From contig LNFI01000038.1 in assembly GCA_001464615.1 (NCBI GenBank), forward strand, positions 1-64,000: a DNA stretch of 64,000 nucleotides. Reading direction: 5' to 3'. This stretch comes from Sphingomonadales bacterium Ga0077557. Lineage in GTDB: Bacteria > Pseudomonadota > Alphaproteobacteria > Sphingomonadales > Sphingomonadaceae. The notes beneath the pieces were generated by a model. It searched no databases, was not told the DNA's origin, and worked only from the letters and a program-made list of their open reading frames with translations. Below are positions 39,395 through 48,052 of this stretch, piece by piece. The translations under genes were made by a program, and so were the position numbers. Position 1 is the stretch's first letter, and each line of letters starts with the position of its first letter.

Positions 39395-39850
39395 CTAGTA
39401 GCTAGATGCTTTTTCGACGCACTGACATTCACCTTCGAACATCTTGCACTCGCAACCCTCTGGACACTTTCCGACGCAGAAATCCGATGTGTTTCTTGAC
39501 GGAGTGAATGCCTGCTTCTTTGGGTGCAAGCCATATCCGTTCTTTTCATCGGGACGCATGGGACGAAGTCGATAAAGCCTAAACCTTCCGCACGGCCTGT
39601 CGCCAGACTCAATTGACGACCAATAATCATCGCTGGCCAATTCGGGCTTTATTGGCCGAACGCTTGATCGGAAAATTCTCGCTACCGCCGCTCCCTCGCC
39701 GGGTTCATAGCATGTCCAAGAACCTCTGTCCGACGCAGACTCTTTCAAGAGAAGAATGGGAGGGACTGACGGAGAATAATCGGGGGACCGAGGGTCAACC
39801 GCATTCTTAAGCAACTGAGCGGCTTCTTCCTTGCCAATGAATCGTGGCAT
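39395..39850 (-). CDS. Hypothetical protein with cysteine-rich C-terminus
   Basis: 151 residues with a clear GGGAGG ribosome site before ATG 39850. The body has no recognised family; the N-terminal half includes PRSPDYSPSVPPILLL. The last 30 residues contain six cysteines in the spacing FCVGKCPEGCECKMFEGEC plus one more CxC, a pattern suited to a metal site. AT-rich like its neighbours. It could be secreted only by an unrecognised route, since no signal peptide is seen. Confidence 0.6.
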   Translation of the reverse strand: MPRFIGKEEAAQLLKNAVDPRSPDYSPSVPPILLLKESASDRGSWTCYEPGEGAAVARIFRSSVRPIKPELASDDYWSSIESGDRPCGRFRLYRLRPMRPDEKNGYGLHPKKQAFTPSRNTSDFCVGKCPEGCECKMFEGECQCVEKASSY

Positions 39851-39859
39851 TAATCCTCC

Positions 39860-40144
39860 CTATGCGAATGACTTAGCACCTTCAATCAGCCTAGCTATTT
39901 GCATCTTTCCTTCGAAAGCCGCCAACATAGAAGCTGACCACCCCTTATTGTCCATATGATAAGAGTTCGCTCCGGCTTCAAGCATCATTTTTACAGCTCG
40001 GATATCGCCTGTCGCGACTCCATAGAAAAGAGGAGTCCACCCCCCTTCGCCTTGCGCTTCCAATGCCCCCTTGCGAATTGCATTGGCCAAATTGTTTAGA
40101 TCGCCTGACTCCAGCGCATCGATCATTTCGTCAATCGCGTTCAC
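39860..40144 (-). CDS. Short ankyrin-repeat protein
   Basis: 94 residues from GTG 40144 with GGGAG upstream. Two ankyrin repeats are recognisable: EGGWTPLFYGVATGDIRAVK with MMLEAGANSYH, and NKGWSASMLAAFEGKMQIA. A short leading helix may be a degenerate repeat. Such proteins mediate protein contacts; the partner is unknown. It lies 9 bases before the Cys-rich gene and 39 bases behind the 82-residue gene, suggesting one transcript. Confidence 0.7.
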   Translation of the reverse strand: MNAIDEMIDALESGDLNNLANAIRKGALEAQGEGGWTPLFYGVATGDIRAVKMMLEAGANSYHMDNKGWSASMLAAFEGKMQIARLIEGAKSFA

Positions 40145-40183
40145 TAGACTAACTCCCAGCTAGCTCAATGCGCCGATAAACCT

Positions 40184-40432
40184 CTAATCCGACGTCGATT
40201 CAAAATTCTCAAGTAGCATATCGGATACAGAAAGGTCCTCAAGCAGTTTGAGCGGGTTATCGCCATAAATTTCGACGAATTTTCTGATAGCCAAGGCTGC
40301 TAATGCTCCCTGACCCAAGGGAAGCTTTTCATTAATCTTGGCTTTAACTCGAAGGAAATTCTCCTTCTGCGCCGATGTGACGACTGCGACGATCGTGATA
40401 CGGGCGCTCGAAGGGTTATCACTGTTATTCAC
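40184..40432 (-). CDS. Hypothetical 82-residue protein
   Basis: From GTG 40432; no clear ribosome site. The product starts MNNSDNPSSARITIVAVVTS, has a basic stretch (RVKAKINEKLP) and an acidic C-terminus (LLEDLSVSDMLLENFESTSD). No family recognised. It is the upstream-most gene of the AT-rich minus-strand run. Two copies of GTTTGAATC (40455-40463 and 40480-40488) lie just upstream and could be regulatory. Confidence 0.5.
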   Translation of the reverse strand: MNNSDNPSSARITIVAVVTSAQKENFLRVKAKINEKLPLGQGALAALAIRKFVEIYGDNPLKLLEDLSVSDMLLENFESTSD

Positions 40433-40751
40433 ATTGATATGCTATCATGAATCAGTTTGAATCGAAAGAGAGAGATTCCGTTTGAATCAGAATGTTTGAT
40501 GTGGCGCCCAATTCGGCGTCTCAGTGGAGACCACTTTCACGAAGACACGGTCTAACGTGCTGTCGGCGCTGAACTTTCAATACCGCTCGTGGGGGACAGG
40601 ATGCGGCGGCGCAGGCGCGGTCGATGGCAACCTGCAACTTCCGCAACTTCACCCCTGCGACTTTCTCCCTGAGACTCCCCCCGCCCCCCCCCAAGGAACG
40701 TCATCACTTTCATCACTTTCCACCCGCCCCGGCCCACCCCATATTCCAGCA

Positions 40752-41750
40752 ATGACCAAGCTCGGCGACTGGATCGACCCGCACCCGCACGGAATCTATA
40801 TCCCCGCCGCTGACGCGTGGATCGATCCGGCGCGCCCCGCCCCCCGCGCGCTTGTCACCCACGGCCATGCCGATCATGCGCGCGGCGGGCATGGCGCGGT
40901 GTGGGCGACGCGGGAGACGCTGGCGATCATGGACGCGCGCTATGGGCCGCAAGCGGCACACCCGGTCGATTATGGCGCGCCGCTGACAATGGGCGATGTC
41001 ACGGTGCGCTTCGTGCCGGCCGGCCATGTATTGGGCTCGGCGCAAATCGTGCTCGAGCATCGCGGTGAGACCGTAATCGTCTCGGGCGATTTCAAGCGTC
41101 GCCCTGACCCCACCTGCGCGCCGTTCGAGCCCGTTAAATGCGATGTCTTCATTACCGAGGCGACCTTTGGCCTGCCGGTCTTTCGCCACCCCGATACGGG
41201 GCACGAAATCGACAAGCTGCTGGCGGCGCTGCACGCCAACCCGAATCGCTGCGTGCTGGTCGGCGCCTATGCGCTCGGCAAGGCGCAGCGGGTGATCCGC
41301 GAGCTGCGCGATCGAGGCCATGATGCGCCCATTTACATTCACGGCGCGATGCAGCGGCTGTGCGACCTGTATGTCGCGCATGGCGTCGACCTGGGCACGC
41401 TGCGCCCCGCGACCGACGCCACCAAGGCCGAGATGATGGGCCACATCATCATCGCGCCGCCATCGGCGCTACAGGATCGCTGGTCGCGCCGCTTGCCCGA
41501 TCCGATCACGGCGATGGCGAGCGGCTGGATGCGGGTGCGCCAGCGCGCGGTGCAGCGCGGGGTTGAGCTGCCGCTCATCCTGTCTGATCACGCAGACTGG
41601 GACGAGCTGACTGCAACGCTGACCGAAATCGCGCCGAAGGAGGTCTGGGTGACGCATGGCCGCGAGGAGGCTTTGGTCCACTGGTGCGAGACGCATCAGA
41701 TCAAGGCCCGCGCGCTGGCGCTCAGCGGGTATGAGGATGAAGACGATTAA
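40752..41750 (+). CDS. Ligase-associated DNA damage response exonuclease
   Basis: 332 residues from ATG 40752. A metallo-beta-lactamase/beta-CASP nuclease: LVTHGHADHARGGHG, FVPAGHVLGSAQIVLEH, VSGDFKRRPDPTCAPFEP, DVFITEATFG, and the beta-CASP-region LILSDHADWDELTA. This group is named for its linkage to the ATP-dependent ligase and helicase. Here it stands between the AT-rich island and a STAS-like gene whose 3' end overlaps it by 4 bases. A longer reading upstream runs through GC-poor and poly-C sequence and is not supported. Confidence 0.92.
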   Translation: MTKLGDWIDPHPHGIYIPAADAWIDPARPAPRALVTHGHADHARGGHGAVWATRETLAIMDARYGPQAAHPVDYGAPLTMGDVTVRFVPAGHVLGSAQIVLEHRGETVIVSGDFKRRPDPTCAPFEPVKCDVFITEATFGLPVFRHPDTGHEIDKLLAALHANPNRCVLVGAYALGKAQRVIRELRDRGHDAPIYIHGAMQRLCDLYVAHGVDLGTLRPATDATKAEMMGHIIIAPPSALQDRWSRRLPDPITAMASGWMRVRQRAVQRGVELPLILSDHADWDELTATLTEIAPKEVWVTHGREEALVHWCETHQIKARALALSGYEDEDD

Positions 41751-42157
41751 CGCGCGGCGACGCTGATCGGTGCTGGTTGAGTGTCTTCGTCATTGCCGAA
41801 CAACCAGGCCTCGGCCTCCTCGGCATTCCGGAAATAGGCAACATCGCGCGATGCCGCCGCCCGTTGCAGCTGCATCCGGGCCAGCGTCGAGGCATGAACA
41901 AAGGCCAATTTGCGCGACCGATGCGTCGGATCGGCGAGCAACCGCTGGAAGGACAGCACCATGTCTTGTGATTGGATGCTCATGTCGCTGACATCGGTTA
42001 GCGTCATATGGTCATGCGGCCCACATTGCAGACGAGCATGCGCTGCGTTGCGGGCTTTGATGAATTGTTCAATCGTCTCCGGCCCAAAAAACCCGCCCAT
42101 GCGGATCAGCACCAGATGGCGAGGGACATCGACATCGATCGTGAAATACGGCTCCAT
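41747..42157 (-). CDS. SpoIIAA/STAS-like protein
   Basis: 136 residues. The alternation of strands and helices (TIDVDVPRHLVLIRMGGFF, MTLTDVSDMSIQSQDMVL, KLAFVHASTLARMQLQRAA) and the ending FRNAEEAEAWLF match the SpoIIAA-like family (PF11964 type). Members are small soluble proteins of uncertain function, perhaps anti-sigma-like or lipid-binding. It precedes no obvious partner. Convergent with the exonuclease gene. Confidence 0.65.
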   Translation of the reverse strand: MEPYFTIDVDVPRHLVLIRMGGFFGPETIEQFIKARNAAHARLQCGPHDHMTLTDVSDMSIQSQDMVLSFQRLLADPTHRSRKLAFVHASTLARMQLQRAAASRDVAYFRNAEEAEAWLFGNDEDTQPAPISVAAR

Positions 42158-42261
42158 GGCAGGCGTTATGCCGCGAAATTATTGTCGATCGGTAAAAAGA
42201 GCACCGATTTTGCCAAGTATCGCACCAATACCGAGTCCCCGCCCCGTAAAGCTGCGCCCTG

Positions 42262-42558
42262 TCATCGCTCGATCGGCGACGCCGTGTAGAGGTCAAGCGT
42301 GCCGGGGCGTGCGGCATAGGCTTTGATCGCGTCCATGAATTCGGCCGATCCGGGTTGCCGGAAATGCAGTTGCAGCGCGGCCATGTCGCGCCAGCGTTCA
42401 AAAAAGACGAGGGTGAGCGGGTCCTCCGCATCAATCTGGACCGCATGGCTGATGCAGCCATCCTCGGCGCGTGAGCGCTGGACATGATCCAGGCTGGCCT
42501 GAAGTAACGCCTCGAAACTGTCGGGCCGTGCGGTCGCGGTGCCGGTTACGATAATCAT
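42262..42558 (-). CDS. Antibiotic biosynthesis monooxygenase (ABM) domain protein
   Basis: 98 residues. The ferredoxin-like dimeric alpha/beta-barrel pattern of PF03992 is clear: IVTGTATARPDSFEALLQAS, SRAEDGCISHAVQID, LTLVFFERWRDMAALQLHF. Small members of this family act as quinol monooxygenases or heme-related enzymes; the substrate is unknown. Its start codon overlaps the rpoN stop (ATGA), so it is translated with rpoN. Confidence 0.85.
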   Translation of the reverse strand: MIIVTGTATARPDSFEALLQASLDHVQRSRAEDGCISHAVQIDAEDPLTLVFFERWRDMAALQLHFRQPGSAEFMDAIKAYAARPGTLDLYTASPIER

Positions 42559-44054
42559 GATGCCCCCTCCAATGCCTTGGCCCGCCTGCGCTGCACGCTG
42601 CTGCCGATGCCGAGCGCCTCGCGATATTTGGCCACCGTCCGCCGGGCAATGTCGAAGCCTTTCGCCTTGAGCAGATCGACCAGCGTATCATCGGACAGGA
42701 TCTTGGTGCCCTCAGCAGCGATCAGGGCTTTAATCGCGCTCTTGACCGCTTCCGCCGACACCGCATCGCCGCCATCGGCGGACTGGATGGCCGAGGTGAA
42801 GAAATATTTGAGTTCATAAAGCCCGCGATCGCAGCTGAGATATTTGTTGCTGGTCACGCGGCTGACGGTCGATTCGTGCATCTCGATCGCGTCGGCAACT
42901 TGCCTGAGGGTCATCGGGCGCAAATGCGCGACGCCGTTGATGAAGAACGCCTCTTGCTGCTTCACAATCTCGGTCGCGACCTTGATGATCGTGCGCTGCC
43001 GCTGATCGAGCGCCTTGACCAGCCAATTGGCGCTGGCGAGCATATCGGACAGCCAGACCTTGCTGGTCTTGTCCTGCGCACCGGTGGCCAGTTCAGTGTA
43101 ATAACTGCGGTTGACCAGCAGCCGTGGCAAGGTAGCGGCGTTGATCTCGATCGCCCAACCGGTCTTGCGGCGCGCGATGAACAGATCGGGCACCACAGCC
43201 TGCGCCGCCTCCCCGCCATAGCGGCAGCCGGGCTTGGGATCATAATCGCGCAATTCGCGGATCATGTCGGCCATGTCCTCGTCATCGACGCCGCACAGCC
43301 GCTTTAGTCGGCCAAGTTCGCCGCGCGCGAGCAGATCGAGATTGTCAATCAGCCGCGCCATCGCCGGATCATAACGGTCCGCTTCGCGGGCCTGGAGCGC
43401 CAGGCATTCCGCCAGGCTCCGCGCGCCGACGCCGGTGGGGTCAAAGGTCTGGATCGTCGCCAGCACGGCTTCTACCCGGGCGAGCGGCACGCCCAGCCGA
43501 TTGGCGATGTCGAGCAGCGGCACGGTGAGATAGCCGCATTCGTCGATCTGATCGATCAGATGCGCGGCAATAAAGGCATCCGCGCCGCTCATTACCGGGC
43601 CCGCCTGGGCAAGCAGATGATCGGCCAAGCTGATATCGACCGCGGCGAAACTGTCAAAATCGGGCCCGTCTTCGCTCGACGAGCCTGCACCGCTGGCCGC
43701 ATTCATGCCAAGCGAACCGTCCATGCCAGCACCGTCGGCCACGCTGTCATGGTGAAATGTCTCGGTAGAGAAATCGACATCAAGCGCGGCTTCACCGGCA
43801 TGGTCGCCGCCCATGATCAGCTCATCCGCGCTGGCTGGCTCGCTGGGTAGGTCGGCGGACACCTCGCGCTCCTGGGTCGGCCCGTCATCATCAGGTGGCC
43901 CGGCCTCAAGCAGCGGGTTGCGCTCAATCTCTTCGGCAATAAAGCCTTCGACTTCCAGATTGGAGAGCGCGAGCAGGCGGATCGCCTGTTGCAGCTGGGG
44001 CGTCATCACCAGCGATTGCGACTGGCGCAGATCGAGGCGTGGGCCGAGTGCCAT
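42555..44054 (-). CDS. rpoN: RNA polymerase sigma-54 factor
   Basis: 499 residues. Region I, RLDLRQSQSLVMTPQLQQAI with NPLLE, binds activators and RNA polymerase; an acidic region II follows; the core-binding region and the HTH (LRQVADAIEMHESTVSRVTS) precede the RpoN box near IARRTVAKYREALGI. Sigma-54 needs an enhancer-binding AAA+ protein to start transcription; none is in the window. It follows the lpt genes, a common alphaproteobacterial order. Confidence 0.95.
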   Translation of the reverse strand: MALGPRLDLRQSQSLVMTPQLQQAIRLLALSNLEVEGFIAEEIERNPLLEAGPPDDDGPTQEREVSADLPSEPASADELIMGGDHAGEAALDVDFSTETFHHDSVADGAGMDGSLGMNAASGAGSSSEDGPDFDSFAAVDISLADHLLAQAGPVMSGADAFIAAHLIDQIDECGYLTVPLLDIANRLGVPLARVEAVLATIQTFDPTGVGARSLAECLALQAREADRYDPAMARLIDNLDLLARGELGRLKRLCGVDDEDMADMIRELRDYDPKPGCRYGGEAAQAVVPDLFIARRKTGWAIEINAATLPRLLVNRSYYTELATGAQDKTSKVWLSDMLASANWLVKALDQRQRTIIKVATEIVKQQEAFFINGVAHLRPMTLRQVADAIEMHESTVSRVTSNKYLSCDRGLYELKYFFTSAIQSADGGDAVSAEAVKSAIKALIAAEGTKILSDDTLVDLLKAKGFDIARRTVAKYREALGIGSSVQRRRAKALEGAS

Positions 44055-44172
44055 CAGGGTGTCCGCAGCACCGCAGCACCTGCCAGGGCCTTACCCATTG
44101 CCACGCACTTTTGCCGCATGCGATCACCGCTGTTGCCTGGAAAGCGACAAGGGCAAGGGCATAGCGGCATGG

Positions 44173-44961
44173 TTAAAGCGAGAAGCCCTCGCCCAGATAC
44201 AAGCGGCGGACATTGGCGTCCGCCACCAGTTCATCGGGCGATCCGGTAAACAGCACGCGACCATCATAAATAATGTAGGCGCGATCGACGATCTCCAGCG
44301 TTTCGCGGACATTATGATCGGTGATCAAGACACCAATGCCGCGAGTCTTGAGCGCAATGACGAGATCGCGGATATCGGCGATCGAAATCGGATCGATGCC
44401 GGCAAAGGGTTCGTCGAGCAGCACGATTGAGGGATCAGCCGCCAGCGCGCGTGCGATTTCGGCACGGCGGCGCTCACCGCCTGAAAGCGCCATCGCGGGG
44501 GCATCGCGCAAGCGGGTGAGGCCGAAATCGTCAAGCAATTGATCAAGCCGCGCGATCCGCTTGGTTGGATCGGGCTCAGACAGCTCCAGCACCGTCAGAA
44601 TATTTTTTTCCACCGACAAACCGCGGAAGATCGAGGTTTCCTGCGGCAGATAGCCAAGCCCCAGGATGGCGCGGCGATACATGGGCAGGCCAGTGATATC
44701 GACGCCGTCGAGCATGATGCGGCCTGAATCGGGCTTTACCAGCCCCATGACCGAATAAAAACAGGTGGTCTTGCCCGCCCCGTTCGGCCCGAGCAACCCG
44801 ACAACTTCGCCGCGACCGACCGATACCGACACATCAGACAGCACTGGTCGCTTGTCATAAGCCTTGGCGATCGAGACGACCGAAAGCCCCTCGGCAACCG
44901 GTGGTGATACCGGCGGAACGGCGCTTACGGCGGCAGCCGTCAAGGTGGTCACATCGTCCAT
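44173..44961 (-). CDS. lptB: LPS export ABC transporter ATP-binding protein
   Basis: 262 residues. The ATPase of the LptB2FG extractor that starts LPS transport across the periplasm. Walker A LLGPNGAGKTTCFYSVMGL, Q-loop GYLPQETSIFR, signature LSGGERRRAEIARALA, Walker B IVLLDEPFAGIDP and H-loop LITDHNVRETLEI are all present. An extra N-terminal stretch of about 25 Ala/Val/Pro residues precedes the domain, so a later start is possible. lptF/lptG are not in the window. Confidence 0.95.
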   Translation of the reverse strand: MDDVTTLTAAAVSAVPPVSPPVAEGLSVVSIAKAYDKRPVLSDVSVSVGRGEVVGLLGPNGAGKTTCFYSVMGLVKPDSGRIMLDGVDITGLPMYRRAILGLGYLPQETSIFRGLSVEKNILTVLELSEPDPTKRIARLDQLLDDFGLTRLRDAPAMALSGGERRRAEIARALAADPSIVLLDEPFAGIDPISIADIRDLVIALKTRGIGVLITDHNVRETLEIVDRAYIIYDGRVLFTGSPDELVADANVRRLYLGEGFSL

Positions 44962-45097
44962 AGTGCAGCCTCAATGCTTGCAGGAAATGGTTAATGCCGT
45001 GTTGAAAAATCGCAATTGGCAAGCTTCGTGCATGGCTATTGCCCGATCATGCGCGCCGGGGAAAGCCCAACGCCGCGCATCCCCCGCAGGGTCAAGG

Positions 45098-45667
45098 CTA
45101 TTTGTCGCGCTTTGGCACCGAGAATCGGCCCGTGACCCGCCCGCCCGAGCTGGTTACTCCGTCCGCGTTGCCGCCCACCGCTGCCCCGCCATCGAGATAG
45201 GCGCGCCCGGAATCCAAATCGATCCGCAGGCGCCCGCCATTCACTGGATTGCCGCCCTGCACCAGCATGACATTGCCAAGCATGGTGATTTCGCGCCGCT
45301 CGATATCATAAACGGCATATTGGCTGCGCGCCGATTGATCAGGCCGGGTGACCGTGACGCCGCCCGACGCATCGAGTCGCGACACCTGCGGGCTGCCATC
45401 AACAACCTGTCCGGTATAGGCGACCGTCATCCGCGCGGCGCTCAGCGTCATCTCGGCTTGGCGGACGGTGACGCTGCCCGTCAAAATCGCGCGATTCGCC
45501 TTATCCTGCAATTCGATATGATCGGCGCCGAAGTCGATCGGCGCCGCCGAATCATGCCGGGTCTGCGCGGTGGAGGCGCCGGCCATTGCCAGCAAGGCGC
45601 TGGCCAACAGGCTACTGGCAAGCCGGGACGGCAAAAACGGGGCGGGGAAAAGGCGGTGCGCGTGCAT
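45098..45667 (-). CDS. lptA: LPS transport periplasmic protein LptA
   Basis: 189 residues. A signal peptide (SRLASSLLASALLAMAGAS) is followed by the OstA/LptA beta-jellyroll: PIDFGADHIELQDKANRAIL, GSVTVRQAEMTLSAARMTV, ITMLGNVMLVQGGNPVNGGR and LRIDLDSGRAYLDG. It polymerises into the periplasmic bridge for LPS between LptC and LptD. The 136-base gap to lptB (44962-45097) holds nothing evident. It is 6 bases from lptC. Confidence 0.93.
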   Translation of the reverse strand: MHAHRLFPAPFLPSRLASSLLASALLAMAGASTAQTRHDSAAPIDFGADHIELQDKANRAILTGSVTVRQAEMTLSAARMTVAYTGQVVDGSPQVSRLDASGGVTVTRPDQSARSQYAVYDIERREITMLGNVMLVQGGNPVNGGRLRIDLDSGRAYLDGGAAVGGNADGVTSSGGRVTGRFSVPKRDK

Positions 45668-45673
45668 GGACGC

Positions 45674-46318
45674 CTATCTCGCCCTTCGCGGCACGATCCG
45701 CAAGCGGGCATCGCCATCAAGCGTGACGACATGGCTATCCAGATCGGCCGACATGCTTGCGGCACTAAAGCTGCCCTGCGGCACTTTTCCGGTCACCGCG
45801 CCGTCACTTTTGAGCTTGCGGGTTTTCAGGTCGAGCGTGGCGTTGCCCGTCACCAGATTATACCCACTGGGCCCAGTGAACCGAATCGGCCCATCCGCCA
45901 TCACCTTTTCGCTGGCGATATCATAGCGGCCGGCATCGGCGCGCAGATGCGCCGGCCCTTCCGCCATCGCCATTTCGGCGGACAAGGTGGTGAGCTTCAC
46001 GATCGGTTCCGCCGAACTTTTCTGGACCGCCGATCCAGCGCGAAGCGAAAATGGCCGCCCCTGTTGATCGGCACCGCGATACAGCGCCGATTGAATCCGC
46101 AGCCGTTCCTTGGCAACTTCAACCTTGTTCTTGTCGAGCAGGAAGCTGACATCACCGCTCATCGTCAGCGGCGCTGTGACCAGAAATGCCGCAAACACGC
46201 CGATCATCACCGGCAGCACCCAGCGTGATGTTTCGACAACGCGATCATGCTGGCCGCCTGGGGCCGCCCAAAGCTGGCGCGCCGGCCGCTGGATAAGCGG
46301 GTCTTCAGCCATTTGCAT
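45674..46318 (-). CDS. lptC: LPS export protein LptC
   Basis: 214 residues. A single inner-membrane helix (WVLPVMIGVFAAFLVTAPL) anchors a periplasmic LptC domain that passes LPS to LptA; the strands include SAEMAMAEGPAHLRADAGRY and FTGPSGYNLVTGNATLDLKT. The N-terminal 35 residues are cytoplasmic. Its ATG shares one base with the rnd stop (TGATG), so the pair is translationally coupled. Confidence 0.92.
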   Translation of the reverse strand: MQMAEDPLIQRPARQLWAAPGGQHDRVVETSRWVLPVMIGVFAAFLVTAPLTMSGDVSFLLDKNKVEVAKERLRIQSALYRGADQQGRPFSLRAGSAVQKSSAEPIVKLTTLSAEMAMAEGPAHLRADAGRYDIASEKVMADGPIRFTGPSGYNLVTGNATLDLKTRKLKSDGAVTGKVPQGSFSAASMSADLDSHVVTLDGDARLRIVPRRAR

Positions 46319-46938
46319 CAGACATGCGCGAAAATATCGACTTCCGGCCAGCCCGCAAGATCAAGCTCGGCACGCGCGGGGAGAAAATCGAAACAGGATT
46401 GCGCTAGCGCCATCCGGCCTTCGCGGTGCAACCGAAGATCGAGTTCGGCCTTCATTGCATGCAGAAAACGCACATCAGAGGCAGCGTAATCCTTCTGCGC
46501 CTCAGACAGATTGGGCGCGCCCCAATCCGAAGATTGCTGCGCCTTGGACAGTTCCTGGCCAAGCAGTTCGCGGACCAGCTCCTTCAGCCCATGCCGATCA
46601 GTATAGGTCCGCACCAGCCGCGAGGCGATCTTGGTGCAATAAACCGGCGCGGCAACGACGTTCAGATAATGGCGAATCGCCGCCAGATCGAAACGGGCGA
46701 AATGATAAAGCTTTAGCCGATCCGGATCCGCCAGCAGCTGCCGCAGATTAGGCGCTGCATAATCACTACCCGGCGCAAAGCGCACCAGATGTTCATCCGT
46801 ACCGCCATCGGAAAGCTGGACAACGCACAAGCGATCCCGCGGGGTCAGCAGCCCCATGGTTTCGGTATCGACGGCGATCGATTGGCCGGTTGCAAAAATG
46901 CCTGGCGGCAGGTCTTCTTCGTGGAGATGGACGGTCAT
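46318..46938 (-). CDS. rnd: Ribonuclease D, short form
   Basis: 206 residues, containing only the DEDD 3'-5' exonuclease domain without HRDC domains, as is usual beside alphaproteobacterial lptC. Exo I IAVDTETMGL, Exo II YHFARFDLAAIRHYL and Exo III YAASDVRFLHAM (YxxxD, DEDDy type) are complete. It trims RNA 3' ends. It heads the rnd-lptC-lptA-lptB run. Confidence 0.9.
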   Translation of the reverse strand: MTVHLHEEDLPPGIFATGQSIAVDTETMGLLTPRDRLCVVQLSDGGTDEHLVRFAPGSDYAAPNLRQLLADPDRLKLYHFARFDLAAIRHYLNVVAAPVYCTKIASRLVRTYTDRHGLKELVRELLGQELSKAQQSSDWGAPNLSEAQKDYAASDVRFLHAMKAELDLRLHREGRMALAQSCFDFLPARAELDLAGWPEVDIFAHV

Positions 46939-47169
46939 CCCCGTCGCCTAGACCCGAACGCGCCCCGGCTCAATGCTTTGCATGCGCCCCTTTAATAAGC
47001 GTTTGCGCTAACGCTATTTGTTGGCGAGACGAATTTGTTCGCAGCGCGCGTGGTTTTGCGTTATGCACAAGGCGTGGCGCAAGCAGAGGAGCGCCCGGAG
47101 ACCTGCGTTTGTCGTCCGACGCTCGGGTTCTTGCATCAATTACGGGCGAACCGGGAAGACGAACAGGGC

Positions 47170-47970
47170 ATGAGTTTCGATAAAGGGCGCCGCGGGGATC
47201 GCGGCGGGCGCGGCAAAGACAAGCGCGATGGTTTTGGCGAAGGCGGTTTCGACAGCGGCTTTGGTGGCGGTGACCGATTCGGTGGTGGCGGTGATCGCTT
47301 TGGCGGTGGCGGCGATCGCTTCGGTGGCGGTGGCGATCGCTTCGGCGGCGGCGGCGGTGGGTTCCGCAGCGGCGGCGGCGGCGGCTTTGGCGGCCCCGGT
47401 GGCGGTGGCGGCGGTCGCGGCATGCCCCCCCAGGTTGTTGGGGAAGGCACCGGCGTCGTCAAATTCTTCAACGGGCAAAAGGGCTTTGGCTTTGTTGTTC
47501 GCGATGATGGCGGCGAAGATGTGTTCGTGCACATCAGTGCTGTCGAGCAGGCCGGGCTGACCGGTCTGGCCGAGGGTCAGCCCTTGGGCTTCACGCTCGT
47601 TGATCGTGGTGGCCGCATTTCGGCGACTGATTTGAAAATTGATGGCGAGCCAATGCCCGTCGAGGACCGCGGCCCGCCGCGCGATCGTGACGCTGGCCCG
47701 GGTGCCCCCCGTGGTGGTGCCGGCGGCGCCGGCGGACCACAGCGTCAGCTGACCGGGGAAAAGGCACCCGGCACGGTCAAGTTCTTCAACGCGATGAAGG
47801 GCTTCGGCTTCATTCAGCGCGATGACGGCCAGCCCGATGCGTTCGTGCATATCAGTGCGGTCGAACGCGCTGGCATGCCGACCCTGAATGAGGGCGACCG
47901 GCTCGAATTCGAACTGGAAGTCGATCGGCGCGGCAAGTTTGCAGCGGTGAATCTCTCGCCAATGCAATAA
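47170..47970 (+). CDS. Double cold-shock-domain protein with Gly-rich N-terminus
   Basis: 266 residues from ATG 47170 (AGGGC upstream). The first 100 residues are Gly/Arg/Asp/Phe-rich, with four DRFGGGG units, like RGG-type RNA-binding tails. Two cold shock domains follow: GVVKFFNGQKGFGFV with DVFVHIS, and GTVKFFNAMKGFGFIQ with DAFVHIS, both with intact RNP1/RNP2. It should bind single-stranded RNA or DNA. The 230-base leader (46939-47169) could hold a cold-responsive structure. A longer N-terminal reading begins in that leader and is rejected. Confidence 0.92.
   Translation: MSFDKGRRGDRGGRGKDKRDGFGEGGFDSGFGGGDRFGGGGDRFGGGGDRFGGGGDRFGGGGGGFRSGGGGGFGGPGGGGGGRGMPPQVVGEGTGVVKFFNGQKGFGFVVRDDGGEDVFVHISAVEQAGLTGLAEGQPLGFTLVDRGGRISATDLKIDGEPMPVEDRGPPRDRDAGPGAPRGGAGGAGGPQRQLTGEKAPGTVKFFNAMKGFGFIQRDDGQPDAFVHISAVERAGMPTLNEGDRLEFELEVDRRGKFAAVNLSPMQ
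47272..47355 (+). repeat. Four 21-bp coding repeats in cold-shock gene
   Basis: Four consecutive in-frame units (47272-47292, 47293-47313, 47314-47334, 47335-47355), each encoding DRFGGGG, differ only at some codon third positions and one earlier base. Copy number could change by slippage. Confidence 0.85.
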
Positions 47971-47996
47971 GCCGTTCCGGCTTACGGATGACGACC

Positions 47997-48031
47997 AAAA
48001 ACCCGGTGCGCAACCAGCGTGCCGGGTTTTT
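47997..48031 (+). terminator. Strong terminator after cold-shock gene
   Basis: AAAAACCCGG (47997-48006) pairs with CCGGGTTTTT (48022-48031), followed by GCTTTTTGG. It should end the cold-shock transcript; the GNAT gene starts 21 bases later. Confidence 0.85.
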
Positions 48032-48052
48032 GCTTTTTGGGGAAGCAACCGA

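Noticed and set aside
47035-47169. 45-residue N-terminal extension of the cold-shock protein
   Set aside because: No ribosome site, composition unlike the rest, and homologues start near MSFDKG; more likely a 5' leader.
47272-47355. CRISPR-like short repeats
   Set aside because: The units are contiguous, in frame and encode DRFGGGG; no spacers.
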